From positions 186,001 to 250,000 of the forward strand of contig JBCAMK010000005.1 of NCBI GenBank assembly GCA_038503065.1: 64,000 nt of DNA, given 5' to 3'. A program made the position numbers and the translations under genes. Positions 35,910 to 47,929 of this stretch are shown here, piece after piece. The stretch's first letter is position 1. Every line of letters begins with the position of its first letter. This DNA is from Paragyromitra xinjiangensis (lineage: Eukaryota; Ascomycota; Pezizomycetes; Pezizales; Discinaceae). Below the pieces are notes generated by a model that saw nothing but the letters and a program-made list of their open reading frames with translations, ran no database searches and had not been told where the DNA came from.

Positions 35910-37193
35910 ACACCCGAACCTACTTTGTTCTGAACGGTCAAGTGATAGGATGTTAGATACTTAGTACAGTGGAGGGCAGGTTGGATAAAATGGAGGGAAA
36001 ATGGAAGTATGCGGGTTAAGTTTTCGAAGGAACTGTTGGCTTGGAATAGTTCCTTGTCCCTAGAATGTTTCATTTGCTTCAGGTTTTGTTTGACAAAAAT
36101 TGTGCAAGTGCCAGCAAGTTGATTGGGGAAGTTTATGTGCGGTCGCTGTTTGGAGCCCCTTTCATTCTGTTGTATGGTTGACCCGAACATATCGTCTAAG
36201 TATTCTTTTAGTTGAAGTAAGTTGGAATCCGGCAATCATTTTGTATCGGTTGAGCAAAGTGTTACCTGTCAAGTTTTGCTATATTACGTCGTATGGAACG
36301 GAGCTAGGTACAATACAGATACTCACGTGCCAGATTGCCGATCTTTGGCAAGGTTGATTACACCTGATTGAGAAGCACCTTCAGATGCCAAAACACAGCA
36401 TTTGGATTTGTTATTTTTGACTAGAGAGTTAGGAAGGAAATGTAGTTGTAAGGGCTCTATCATAGAGAATAAGGCAATAGCCCTTAAGTTACTCAGTCAG
36501 ACTACACATACAGGATGTTTGCTATATTTAAGGGTGGTTCTAAAGTCAGCCTGAGCACCTAGCCGCATAACGGCGTATTCGATCTGCAAGGATGAGAAAG
36601 TGAAGCCCTATAACATATCGTCCTTCTTGTAACGTACTCAACAACCACTTGATGGTGAGATCTCAGAATCGGAAATTGGCGCTCGAGGTAGTAAGTGCTG
36701 TCCACTCAGTTGCCAAGTAGCTTACTGCGTGAAGTGTAGGTCCAGCCAATGAAATCTAGGGACACTCGAAAGCTCTTAGAACCTTAATTCTCACTATGAT
36801 GTTAGCGAAACAAAGTCACCTGGTGTGGCGTAAAAGGCACATTCAGCATGAGCCACTCTCGAACATCACCTAGGCTCGGCAGTATTACCGAGCAGAATGC
36901 AGAACGTAGTGTAGCCCTCAGCCCAGGGGCCATGAACCAATGTAAACTGTTCCCCATAGCAGGCTGGGAAAGTGCAATTACATTGGAATAACTCAGCATT
37001 TTGACACCTTGATGTCCTGCTTTAGAGAGAATAAAAGCCCCAAGGCTCCGCAAAACTCTCATCGCATGAGCAACCGCATTTACACACCACCAAACTTTCC
37101 TACTCCTGATTTTTTGTCATATCCTCCCGATATTCATACACAAGGCCCAATTTACCAGTAGAAAACACAGCTTTTACTTTGATATCCATCCCG
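35910..37193. other. intergenic between family members A and B
   Basis: About 1.3 kb; I see no gene. The 5' flank of member B contains a CA-rich leader before the ATG at 37194. Confidence 0.45.
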
Positions 37194-39858
37194 ATGGCCT
37201 CCCCCCATACCTATAAATCAAATATTTCAGAGATTAATCTCCAATCCCTCTCATCCGCTCATCACCGGCAACTTCACCAAATAGGAGAAACCATTGATTT
37301 CACTTCCCGCCCCATCTCTGCTGCTACTCCTACCTGTGGCTCTAAAAAGGATTCTACCTTTAAAGTCTCCAACTCCATGAGCACGAATACGTCGAGACCT
37401 ATGGAGCAGTCACCTTTGATCACCCCATTGATGGAGCTTCAGGCTCGGATTAAATCTCTGAGACCCATTTCTGAGGTTATGAAGTTTGAATACGCAGCAG
37501 CATCTTGCGACAAACTAGCTCCGGTCAGCGGTTCAATCGAAAGACACAAGAGACTCTCCAAAAGTCCAATTCAGTCGATGAGCATTGCTTCGACATGCGA
37601 CTCGGTGGTCGGCGATGATCAAAAGCTCGCAGGCTGCACGGTCCTTTTCTTCGACGAGAAAGGTAGCCGTCAGCTGAAACTCAACCACGAGGCTGAGATA
37701 GGTGTTCAGATTAATACGATCTACAAAGCCGATGGGCCGAATAAGTTTTCAGAAACAGTTTCCAGATTTCACAATAAATTCATGCTTTTAGTGAGTATTA
37801 GACCAATAAATCACTTCCAACACAACTAATGCTTGCTGGCAGGTATTCGGAATGCGTGGAAACGACAAGGAGTGGAAGAGTATCCATAAGTCGCTCCAGA
37901 AAGATGTGAGTTCATTATAAGGCTAGATTATAAACAAATTCTCCAAGCTAACATACATGGTAAAGAGGTTGTCCGTGAAATGGATTGTGTTTGAAGACAG
38001 CGTCTTGACATTCGGTTTGTCTTTCATCGTATGTATCCAGGCTCGGTGTACTACACCGTGGTTCATTGTATACTAACAGCCCCGCTTAGGGTAACTTTAC
38101 AAGAGTTGCTACTGGTCCATGCGCAAACCTTCCATATAAGGAAAAAGAGATCCTAGACCAGCGTGATGAACAAAGTACACACGCAGTAAAAATTACAGTC
38201 CCCGTCAACCTCAAAGTTCGTCTAGTAGTGGGAGCTCAAAAGCTAGGCCGACGACTTTATAAGACAACGGTAGACGATAATAACGTCCTAGACGCCATTA
38301 GCCCAACTCTGACCGGACTCCCTGCTATGAAAACGAAGAAACGCCGCCGCACAAGGGGAAAGAAAGCCCCAAAAGCTCTCTTGCAACGTTTTCTATCCAC
38401 ACTTCACGTGGATAAGGAGCGTGCCGCTGCCGGAAAGGACCAGAAGGGATTCAAACTTCCTGTTGATGTTGGTGCTGATGGTACCCAAGGAGATCTTCCC
38501 GGTGACCATCCATCCTATAAAGATCTTGATATTTTTGCCGATGAGTTGCCGACTCCGGCATCTTGGTTGACAAAATCAAGACGAACATTAAGAAAAGTGA
38601 TGGCTGGTATGGGAGAACGGATGGCTAGTCGGGCACAGAGAGTTCGAGTCAGTAGGTCTGGTCATAGACATAACACGTCTCGTACTCAAAACAAGGAGAA
38701 ACAAATGATCAGAAGCTCGACCACAAGCGAATCTTCTATACCTCCAGCAATGTTGGCCCAGCCCCAGCAACAAATTGCCCCTTTGCCAATTCTTCCTGTG
38801 GCACAAGAACCCCCCGTTACCTCTGTATATCATATCATCACTCGGTCGACTGCCAAATCTGATCCGGCAACACATTTACAAGGTGGGAAGGCCCAGAACA
38901 TGGCCTCGGCGTCAGCCAAGCCTCCAACTCCAGCCAAGACTGGAGCTCAGGCAGCCAGAACAAGTTGACACTTTGCCGCACGTCACCCTCAGCACGCAAT
39001 GCATTCAGTCAACCTGGGCAGCGAACATCCCCACCACAAATCGCGAACCCCAAGCTTTCAACAAAACAATCAGGCCCGGCTGGCAAAATCCTGGATCTAA
39101 AATCAGGTACCCCTCAACGAGTCAATCGAGATCCGCATACCATCAAGCGGGTCCCGCTTTCTGAGCTGAAAAATATCAAGCTGCAGATATCACCTGCGAG
39201 GAAAACACCGGTTAAGACGGTGACAGTATCAGAGGGAGTAAAGCAGACGAGTATGAGCCCTCAAAAAATTGACTTATCTACCCCGCATTGCAGCAGAGTG
39301 ACCGCTGTTTCTCCTGTAACCAGGAAGATTCAAGTCAGCGAGAAAGTGGCCCCAGAAGCTACCACCGTGCTGTTAAATGCTGTTGACCAAGAGTCGAAGA
39401 AATTAACCAAGTCGAGCACAAAAAGCAAAAAAGAAGACTCTTTTTTTGAAAAACGAGAGAAAACTTCGCCTGCTGTATCCAAAAATAACAATCTTCGTTT
39501 CATTCCCGCCACGAAAGAAATCCGGGTGTTCCCGAAAGATTTTCCTGAAGACGAAGTGCAGGGCAAATCATACGCGGAAAATCACCCGACAGTGAGGTCA
39601 GTAGACGACACCATCGAGAAGTCTACAAACATCAAACGAATGCGGAACTATTATGACCAAAGCTGTAAAACTTTCAAACCCGGGAACGGGAAAAGTCCGA
39701 TGCAAAATACGGCGGACCGTAAAATTACACGACGGTTTGGTATGGAAAAGATGTCTGTTGTCAATTCAGCAGATAGCAGAGAACAACCTGCCACACTGAA
39801 GTCTCCAATGCCACAGCCTCGTGGCCATAACACCAGTTCGTCGCTCCAGGCATTCTAA
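37194..39858 (+). CDS. unrecognised paralogous family, member B
   Basis: Exons 37194-37790, 37843-37905, 37966-38028, 38090-38882 and 38939-39858 give 811 aa. Introns 1-3 (52, 60, 61 nt) are well supported: GTGAGT with CTAAT branch, GTGAGT, and GTATGT with a perfect TACTAAC branch. The last junction (56 nt, GTGGGA..CCAAG) is less certain, but the frame clearly continues past the TGA at 38966. Exons 2 and 3 are 63 nt each; exon 2 carries FGMRGNDKEWKSI and exon 3 is strand-like (LSVKWIVFEDSVLTFGLSF). After it come a basic patch (KTKKRRRTRGKKAPK) and a long disordered Lys/Ser/Pro/Thr-rich tail. The basic patch suggests nuclear or nucleic-acid association, by inference only. Confidence 0.7.
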
Positions 39859-41148
39859 TACCGACGATCGAATTTTAGGACTTTCTAAGTTACAAGGGCA
39901 GGCCGGCCTAAGACTAGAAGTGCTTAGGGGAGGGGGTTGGTGAAAGGAACTATGACTTGAGGAGATATCGGCAGTGGATTGTTGTTGGTCTGGATAAAAA
40001 TTGCGTTGCTGCTCTTATAGTAGCTATAGACAGACTGACAGAAAGGCGGATATTGACGAAGATCACGAATACTTTTCTTTTCTACTTTATTTTAGCAGAT
40101 GTTACTACCCTGTTTGTTTTACTATTTCATGTACAGTGCACCTTTTAAACAATTTGCTCGAGTGCTTTTTCAATACGACATGTAATATCTTATTTCAAAT
40201 TTCCCGATCGAGTTGACTGTACAAACTTAGAGGAAGAGGCCATGAGATCTAGTCTGTGGAGGAGCCCTACGTTCCTAAAATGAAGTTGGCACTATCGTAG
40301 GGGAGTAGCATTCTATGCCGATGATGTTCCGCCACGGTCAATACGCTTCATCGTAGGTAGGTATGAAGTTGCCTACCGGCTCGCCACCTTGTGATTTCTA
40401 GTACCAATAATTTTAGGGCTAATATTATATTTGTCGTGGCTAGACCCCAAATACTCAAATACTGGGAATATGGGCGCCAGTTCACGGCAGACAACAGGAA
40501 ACGGGAGCAAGACGAGAACGCGTAGAAGCTCTCAAAGCCATGCATCTACTAAGGAATATCCAGGGATTCATTACTGAAAGTAAAGAACAAGATTATTCTT
40601 TGCACGAAGTTTCACTTGCGCGAGAATTTATCACTCATTAGATATCACTCGACTGCTGAAAGCCTCGTTATAGTCTGAACCGAACTAATAATTCTAGCGA
40701 GATCGCTAAGGGGAGTCAGCTAATTGATTATTAGCAGAATGGTTGCATCAACAAAAAGACTGAGCCTCTTGGGGCACCGTGAAAACACCCAATAGAATAG
40801 GAGGTGACACCTTAGCTGTCGTAGCGGTGGGATTGTTATAATAGGTCAGAAGAATAATCGACATACTTGTCGGAAGCAGTTTAGAGTGATTGACACGCAA
40901 CTAGCGATGCTTCTAGATTTGTTAGGGGAAGGTATTTACCCTGAACAGGATGTTCCTTGGGCCCCCATAATTTTTCCCTCGCAGCGTCACTCACGCTATT
41001 GGTTACAGCGATCATGATAAACCCGAACTCTCATCTAGGGAGGCAATCTCGAGATTATAAAAACGATTGCTAGACAAAATTGACGGGATCCATTACTTCA
41101 ACATTGGTTTGCTCAGAGCTGGAATCCGGTAGTGCAGGTTACATTGTT
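39859..41148. other. intergenic, no gene seen
   Basis: About 1.3 kb of low-complexity AT-rich DNA, only short frames. Confidence 0.45.
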
Positions 41149-41493
41149 TCAGGCTGACTTTGCAGTCAGTTCCGCCTCTGCCTCCGATGTCTTTACTTTC
41201 TTGTCCGGAGGCGGAGTTTCCTGTTTCTCACGCTCCATGACACTACGCACACGGATACAATGGTAAAAGCCCTCTTCATCCGGGTATTCATCCAACAGAC
41301 ACGGCCCAGTAAGATCTGCTTTTGCGAACGATTTGTTCGCCATATCTTCGGGTGCGACGGCTGGCACTCTAGCATCCAGCTTTCTCATTTTTGTTACCAC
41401 ACGTTTGCTTCCTGAAGTACCATCATTACGGCCAACCATCCCAGCGAGTGGGACATAGCTGGCCTTTGGTAGTCCGCTGCCGGTTCCAGACAT
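41149..41493 (-). CDS. small hypothetical protein with charged C-terminus
   Basis: 114 aa from the ATG at 41493 (MSGTGSGLPKASYVPLAGMV) to a basic/acidic tail (PPPDKKVKTSEAEAEL). No signal peptide or membrane segment. Upstream, a good donor/acceptor pair (GTAAGT near 41730 to CAGCAG near 41675, minus strand) and a TATAAAG near 41815 suggest a leader with a 5' UTR intron, which supports real transcription. Family unknown. Confidence 0.52.
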   Translation of the reverse strand: MSGTGSGLPKASYVPLAGMVGRNDGTSGSKRVVTKMRKLDARVPAVAPEDMANKSFAKADLTGPCLLDEYPDEEGFYHCIRVRSVMEREKQETPPPDKKVKTSEAEAELTAKSA

Positions 41494-44400
41494 GATTGCC
41501 ACGCGCGACGATTATATCTGTTGGGAACCTATGTTTGGGAGAGAAAGGTCAGTAACATTCAAACTGTAATGCCAAACAAACCCTTGAAGTAGGTTGGAAA
41601 TCATGACACGCGATAAAGCAAAAGATCTAACAAATTCAACGCTGACAGTGGGCTTGCATCGCGTCTAGACATCTGCTGATATCCGAAAGAAAGAAGAAAG
41701 GTTGAGAAGTGATCATGGCTGGTGACTTACCACAAGACAGTTTCCCTGTGGCAAGCACTACCTTAGAAGGTAAGATAGTACTGCTGCCAAAGTCTAAATG
41801 ACAAACGTCAGCAGCTTTATAACCCAGGTTCTACGATGACATCACGGACACGCAACAAACACGCTCCACCTAGAAGATGGAATGGGGACATTAGCTGAAG
41901 CTAACTTTGGCCACTTACTACTTATGAGATACGAATAGGCTGCGGGGAATGATGAAAGAAGTGCGAAGAAATATATGAGAGGGAGCCTGAAGTGAGGTTA
42001 CATTGCTGGAACCTCTCCGGCGGTGCGGTGAACTCGTAAAGCAGTCCTCGTGTGAATACTTAGGGATAACCCTACGCCGGTCGTCGCTGTTCCACACACG
42101 TCTATATTGTGCAGCCAGCAAAATAGAATGGCACCTGTGAACGGATATAAATAATCGGGCTCACGACTTGCTTTGCAAACATATTGTATTTGTTCCCAGT
42201 AGCTGTAAACCAGTAGAATATGTTCAACCAGTCGATTCTATACCACGGTCTCTGCAGCGGATGATTTCAAGCGGAATATGATCGAGGTGTGAAGTTCTAG
42301 AAGATATTGTTGTCCACGGTATTGGCGGCTGCGGTTTTCACCCTAAGGGTCCAGGAACGAATATTCTCAAGTATTGACACTCAGGCCGAGGATCTGAAAC
42401 TGAATGCGGAAGTTTAAAGTCGCAAGTGAGAACTTAGTATCTAATCTTTTAATCGCCCTCTGGTATTCTTTCGGGATACGTGATATTCGGAATTTTCCTC
42501 TCTATTCAGGTGAGGGCGGTGCTTACAGCAATAAGGCCTTTGATATTCCCTCAGGATGTATTTAAGCGGGTTACGGGTCATGCCTTACAACCCACGTTAT
42601 CAGAACTGAATTGAATTTTCAGGAAATGGCGCTCGAGCGTCTGTTAGTTAGATTTGAAACTTGCTTATAGCGAGATTATTAAGGAGAAATATCCAGACAG
42701 CTATTTTACTGAGCGGGCTGCAATCTCGCCGTGTAATTCTCGATCGGGTTTTTGCCATTTGAGAGAGCGTCCTGGTGCTTTATGCTATCTTTTACCCAAC
42801 ACTAACAACAGTATTAATATCTGGTCAAGCGCTGGGATATAACAGATGCGGTGCTTACAAAATAGTGAAGGACTCGCAGATCCGTCTCAATGCCTCGCCA
42901 ACCACTCGGCAGTAATATAATAGTTCATGTGCCGTAAATGGACGACTGGCTTATTGTCCGAGCGGTGAGTAACGAGAATGAGAACTCACAGACTCTGATC
43001 GATGTTCATATTGCTTTTTATTCGTTTGTATGGCCCACTCTTTTTCTCTTCGCATCCCTCAGAAGATGTTCACAATACCATGTGATACATTCGCAGCCCG
43101 GGTGAGGCAGGGCAAAGGCGGCCTGTCGTGTCTGAGGGCGTCCTTCGCTAGATTAGATCCTGACAAGCGAAATTGCGTGAAATAGATAGCATACCTGGCA
43201 AAGAGGTATCACTGGAACATCGAGTTCGATTGTAGCTCTGGGCTCAGAAGATAAAGCTCGCATTCCTCCAGTATAGAAGCTGTTCAAGTTGCAAATCTTG
43301 AAGCCCACCATGCATTTCAGGTCTGGAAAGATCTGTCAGTAAGTTGAGTTTCTGCGAGCGAAAAAAACATGACAGCTCGTATGTTGGTTCATTCCCCTGC
43401 CCAAGTCAATACAGGCCAAGAGTTTAAGGTCTACATGTACTTCTTCACAGAAAATTTTTTTGCTGTGCAGCAGCCACACGACTGAAGAAAACTCGCCGAA
43501 TCGACAACAGACAGTCACTAATTGCATGAAGCTGTGAAGCCCCCTGACTCTTATCTGGCGGAAGCGGTCAGCATCTGCACGTGGTGGGCCTCTCGGAGAA
43601 ATGATGTTCACCTGCTAATCACCTTGGTTGTTTTGGTTGTTGATGACGCATCGTTTGACAGTGGGCTATATTCTTGTAGTTGAGAAAGGCACTGGTGCGT
43701 TGGTCACGGTTGGTAGAAGGGGTTCGTTGAACGAAGACTAAATACCAATAGAGAGGTTTGCTGTTAGGTGATGCAGCTCCTACGGCAAAACTTTCTCGCC
43801 ACCCGTTGAGTCATGCTGGTATTTACCAAATACCTCCCGGGTCTCTTGAGAGGTCGGTCGTCCACCAGGTATCAGAAAATCGCTGGCTGGTTCGAAAAAA
43901 CGGTCGGGGTCGGATGGCATGATTGATGACACCTGGGAATCTCATGCTTTTCCAATTACTAAAGCAGCTATCCGCAGAGGCTGAGGTTTGGGTCAGTCTG
44001 GAGGAGATATAAGCCTTGAGAAGTAACGGGGGGTCCATGTTATGATCTCGGATCTTAGTGATCTTATGAGGCCCGAGAGGGCCTGTGAGATATGGCAAAT
44101 TCGGGAGAGAACGCTGGCCTATTATGTTCATATTTTATTTCCAGTTAGTCAAGAAACTCTGCGACCGCTTCACCTACTTCCCATTTCGATAACCAGATTT
44201 ACCTTTCGGTAATAATGATGCTAAGAAACATCTCATTTGAGTTAGTTTAGTGAAGTATTCCCAAATGGTTACTGAAACTTAAAAACAAAGTGGCAAAAGG
44301 TTCGCCACTGCATTGAAACTCTGTTATGCCCATACTGCAGTGACTACGTCCTTGTCGATCGGCGTGGTGGAGATTTGAACGTGGGGTTCTCGGTGTGGAG

Positions 44401-45127
44401 CCAGGCACTTAGACTGTTACGCCATAGTGCCCGGCGAACGTTTTAAGTTTGTGATTGATTTGACTGCCACTTCAGTTCGTCTTACGCACTTTGGCTATAC
44501 GGATCGGTTAGCTTCCGTGTATTCTTGGTAGAGTAAATGCATTTGCTTCGCCAGATACCGGGTCCTCCTCTCCGGAACGATGGGGACGGTGAAGAGAGAA
44601 CTGGCCCCATTTCAGTATTCGCCAATCCTCTAGCCCAAGGAACGTGCAATCAATGGACTTGAAACTTAAAGGGTCGCGATGAGGATGGTAATGGGTGAGG
44701 CATAAGCAATTACCTTGATAGGGAAGAACCAGCACCCATTAATGAATACATAAGAACTTTCCTTCTGAGTCCAGTTACCTCCAAAATTGATCCTTAGGCG
44801 CACAAGATCAGAGGATAGGCTGTCGTAAAGCGAACTTCGTTTTTCTCCTAGAATGCGATAGACATAAATGTATTCCTGTATATCCGAAACTGGAAAGTGT
44901 TTCTAGGGCACTGGCGCAACGCTAGACGCTACTGAAAAAGTGGTTGGAGAGCCACCCAGCTGGAGAAGTGCAGTCTCCCCATCCCCCGTGATCACGACAA
45001 ATTTTTTCCATCTCCCATACCTCGCAACTAATACTTCATCATCAACACCATCAAGTGGAACATTTTCATTCTCTAAAGTATCCTCAAAAATCACTTCACC
45101 TGTTGATCTCGGCAAATACCAAGGAAA
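41494..45127. other. mostly gene-free region with a tRNA-like sequence
   Basis: About 3.6 kb. The first 330 bp probably hold the leader and 5' UTR intron of the small gene ending at 41149. The rest has only featureless frames (for example the minus-strand 102-aa ATG frame at 43823-44131) and a degenerate tRNA-like sequence at 44361-44433. Confidence 0.45.
44361..44433 (-). repeat. degenerate tRNA-like sequence
   Basis: The minus strand shows an A-box-like TGGCGTAACAGTCTAAG and a B-box-like ACGTTCAAATCTC about 40 nt apart, but the acceptor, anticodon and T stems do not pair. Probably a tRNA relic or another SINE type; single copy in this window. Confidence 0.33.
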
Positions 45128-47149
45128 ATGGCGACCAATAGCGAGCAGGGCTTGGTCGAAGGTGTTGAAAACTTAGTTGTTTCCCAGTCAGCCGACAAGT
45201 CGCCACCTAGTGCCGCATCCATCGCACTGGAAGTCTCACCCAGCTACTTGGACCTTCCCAGTTGTGTTTACGACGAGTGCCTCACCGAGCCTGTCGTCCA
45301 TAAATTATGGGAGAGTGAGTACCACTTTCATTTCAATATCCAGCGCTATGTTGCTAAAGATATCAAGCATTTACTATCAATCTTGAGAGGAACCGCAATG
45401 GCAGCCGTGTGTTTGAAATATTACTTCACTCGATTCAGTTAAGGTACACCGCTGTTATGTCCGCCTTTGAGACCACTATGAAGGGCCAAAAAATCCAAAT
45501 TTCCAACATCGCCGAGAAATATAAGGCGAAGAAAGATAAACTAAAGGCTAAATACCAGGAAGCCCTCTTGAGACTCGAAAATGTTCCGGAGACTACGATC
45601 GAGGATAAAAATATAATGAGGTATTTAGTGCGCCAGGTGAAGTTGCTCGCAGAAAAAGAGGCAACTGCGACGCCGAACGGTCTACTTGGTAAGCGTCACA
45701 ACGACATGCAGTAAATGGCCGTGAAGAGACCTTCTAATAATTAAACATTCAGGTTCTGTGTCTCGGTCGGCTGCCTGGAAAAGGATCAAGTCAAACAATT
45801 CGCATAAAACAGACCACGAGTTCGTAAAGTTCGCAGAAGGCGTAACAATCTCTGACTCACGGGTTCAGCATCTTTTAGACCAGAAATTCTCCGACGAAAA
45901 AGAGATGTATTCTCCTGTGTTGAGCTTGATGAAGGAACTGTTTGACAGGAGCCCAGAGAACGGACACCAGGGTGTTGCTGTTTTTGACACACACAAGAAT
46001 GGGTTCTTAAATGGCCTTGCTCCAGACATAGCTATCACGCTTGGGGACATTAAAAAGGCTGACAAGATGTCGGTCTACTGTGTTGTGGAGCTTAAGATAG
46101 GAGAGATAGACGATAGGACATTCGGGCAAGTATTGGAGTATTTGTTTGCACTGCGTCAAATCCAACCAAAAAGGCACTCCATAGCAGCTCTGCTTTCAAA
46201 TCTCGAACAGAACTACATCCTTATTCTTAGGATGCAAGGAGGTGATGATTTTGATATTGTGCAATATAATTCGGTCTCCCTTGCCCAGGCTTTGACATTT
46301 ATCAAAACTGTTATCCTTGTCCAGCCAATGTACTTTCCAGCAGTTCCAGCCTTTTCACTCGAACTTGGTGTCATGGAAAGGAGACTTGGCAATCCACACC
46401 ATTCAGCTGTTGGAGAGTTTCAAATCCCAAACAGCATAGCTCATGGTTCCGGGAAACTGACATTAACAGGGGTCCCGAAAACGATGGCTGTCAAACGTGC
46501 CGCTGTACACATGCCCACCGCAGATGAGATCGAGAACGAAATTTCCATGCTAGAGGCTATTCGCGATGGTAGTGGATGCCATTATCTCCCGGAGTTGATT
46601 TATGTCGCCGGTGACAGAAAGGAATTTGGCATCACTCCCGTAGGGCAAAGTCTCGACCGAAACGCTTCCTGGAAACACCAAGACCTACGACAAATTCTCA
46701 AAGAGGTCTTATCCGGGATGCAGTGGCTGCACACGCAAAATATCATTCACAGGGATATACGGTTGGATAATATCGTCATTGCGGAAGATCGTGCTTGCTT
46801 AATTGACCTTGGAAACTCTATTCGGCGGGATGGTAAGCCGACGGAATATGCCGGCGGTTATGTCTGCTGTCCTGTCAGTCTTATCGGGGATATGGATAAG
46901 ACGTACATCCCTCAGTTTGCTGATGACTATATGGCATTTCTACTACTTGTTTCACTATTAATGTTTCCAACGAGTGGGAGGGGCTTGACCACCACAAATC
47001 TTATGGTAAATTCGGACGACAGTGAGCGAGTCAAAGAGTTTTGGAAGGAAATGAAACAATCAAAGTTTTGGGGACGCTACGTTAAAGCTGCTGAGAAGGC
47101 TGACGGTAAAATATTTGAAGAGTTGTTTGAAGTGTTTTTGATGTTATGA
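45128..47149 (+). CDS. PD-(D/E)XK-like plus FunK1-like protein kinase, paralogue 1
   Basis: Exons 45128-45314, 45368-45688 and 45753-47149, with introns of 53 and 64 nt (both phase 1), give 634 aa. Order: a short N-terminal motif (LVEGVENLVVSQ); a helical linker (about 85-150); a PD-(D/E)XK-like fold with Asp261 in APDIAITLGD and Glu282/Lys284 in VYCVVELKIG; a protein kinase domain with Lys417 in MAVKRAAV, HRD 502-504 in IIHRDIRLDNIVI, Asn509, and DLG 521-523 in place of DFG. This matches the layout of fungal-specific FunK1-type kinases (Pkinase_fungal), whose N-terminal part has a similar E-x-K strand. The key kinase residues are present, so activity is plausible. Nuclease activity is not shown. 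Intracellular: no signal peptide. Confidence 0.9.
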
Positions 47150-47929
47150 TCATTCCTGCACGATAAGTCGGTTGATAGTGAATCTAAAGGCTAGTCAAGG
47201 AGAGGGTTGTCATGTTGTATTTCGACTTTGTTACGGCGATGGGATGTCAACGGAGTAGGCAGCGCATACAATGATGGCGGCTAACCTCTCGACGGTTGAG
47301 TGTGAGGGTTATATGGATAGATTACCGTCATTATCAATATTAGTTGAACACTTCGTTTAACACGCCTAAATACTCATGCATGTATTATCCTTTCAGATTT
47401 GGGCGACGTCCAAGCCGCCATACATGTAGTACTGCAAACGTGAGATCGGCAGATCTCTATTGGCAGGGTCATCCCGCATATATCCAGCGATGGTTTTGAT
47501 GCGTAAGTTTCGATTTATTGCTCAAGCCCCACTAATGGCTGTATTGCGCTGGAACATTGTCATAGAAGATTTCCATGGAACAACAAGAGCTCCTGGAGTC
47601 TAATCTGAGCCGAATCGGTCCAGCAAATACATGTATGTATCTTAGAGCAGCCAGTCACAGTTCTTGAAGTTTTCCCTAGCTTAGCTATCCAAAAATAGGC
47701 AAAATTGAGCCGCCCCACAAAACCCAACAGCACTACCCTCATTTTGCTGACTTTAAGTTGCCATTCCTGACCTCCCCCTTCTGTATGTTCTCTCTTGTAC
47801 CTTTCATCACCACAATCGCAATCATTGCCGTCCGGTGCATTCCTCGATATCTGTATCGTTTATAGCGGCAATATTTCCTTTCACCCATCTCTGCTCCTAT
47901 CATAAACAACGACAGAATCAATCAGCACC
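47150..47929. other. spacer between the tandem kinase genes
   Basis: About 780 bp; holds two TACATGTA sites (47421-47428 and 47628-47635) and the CA-rich leader of the second gene. No coding sequence. Confidence 0.5.

Noticed and set aside
43336..44131. Two minus-strand frames both beginning MNII
   Set aside because: The first lacks an ATG (GTG start); the likeness is four residues only; no other support.
45786..46065. Antisense ORFs over the kinase gene
   Set aside because: Shadows of a conserved coding frame on the plus strand.
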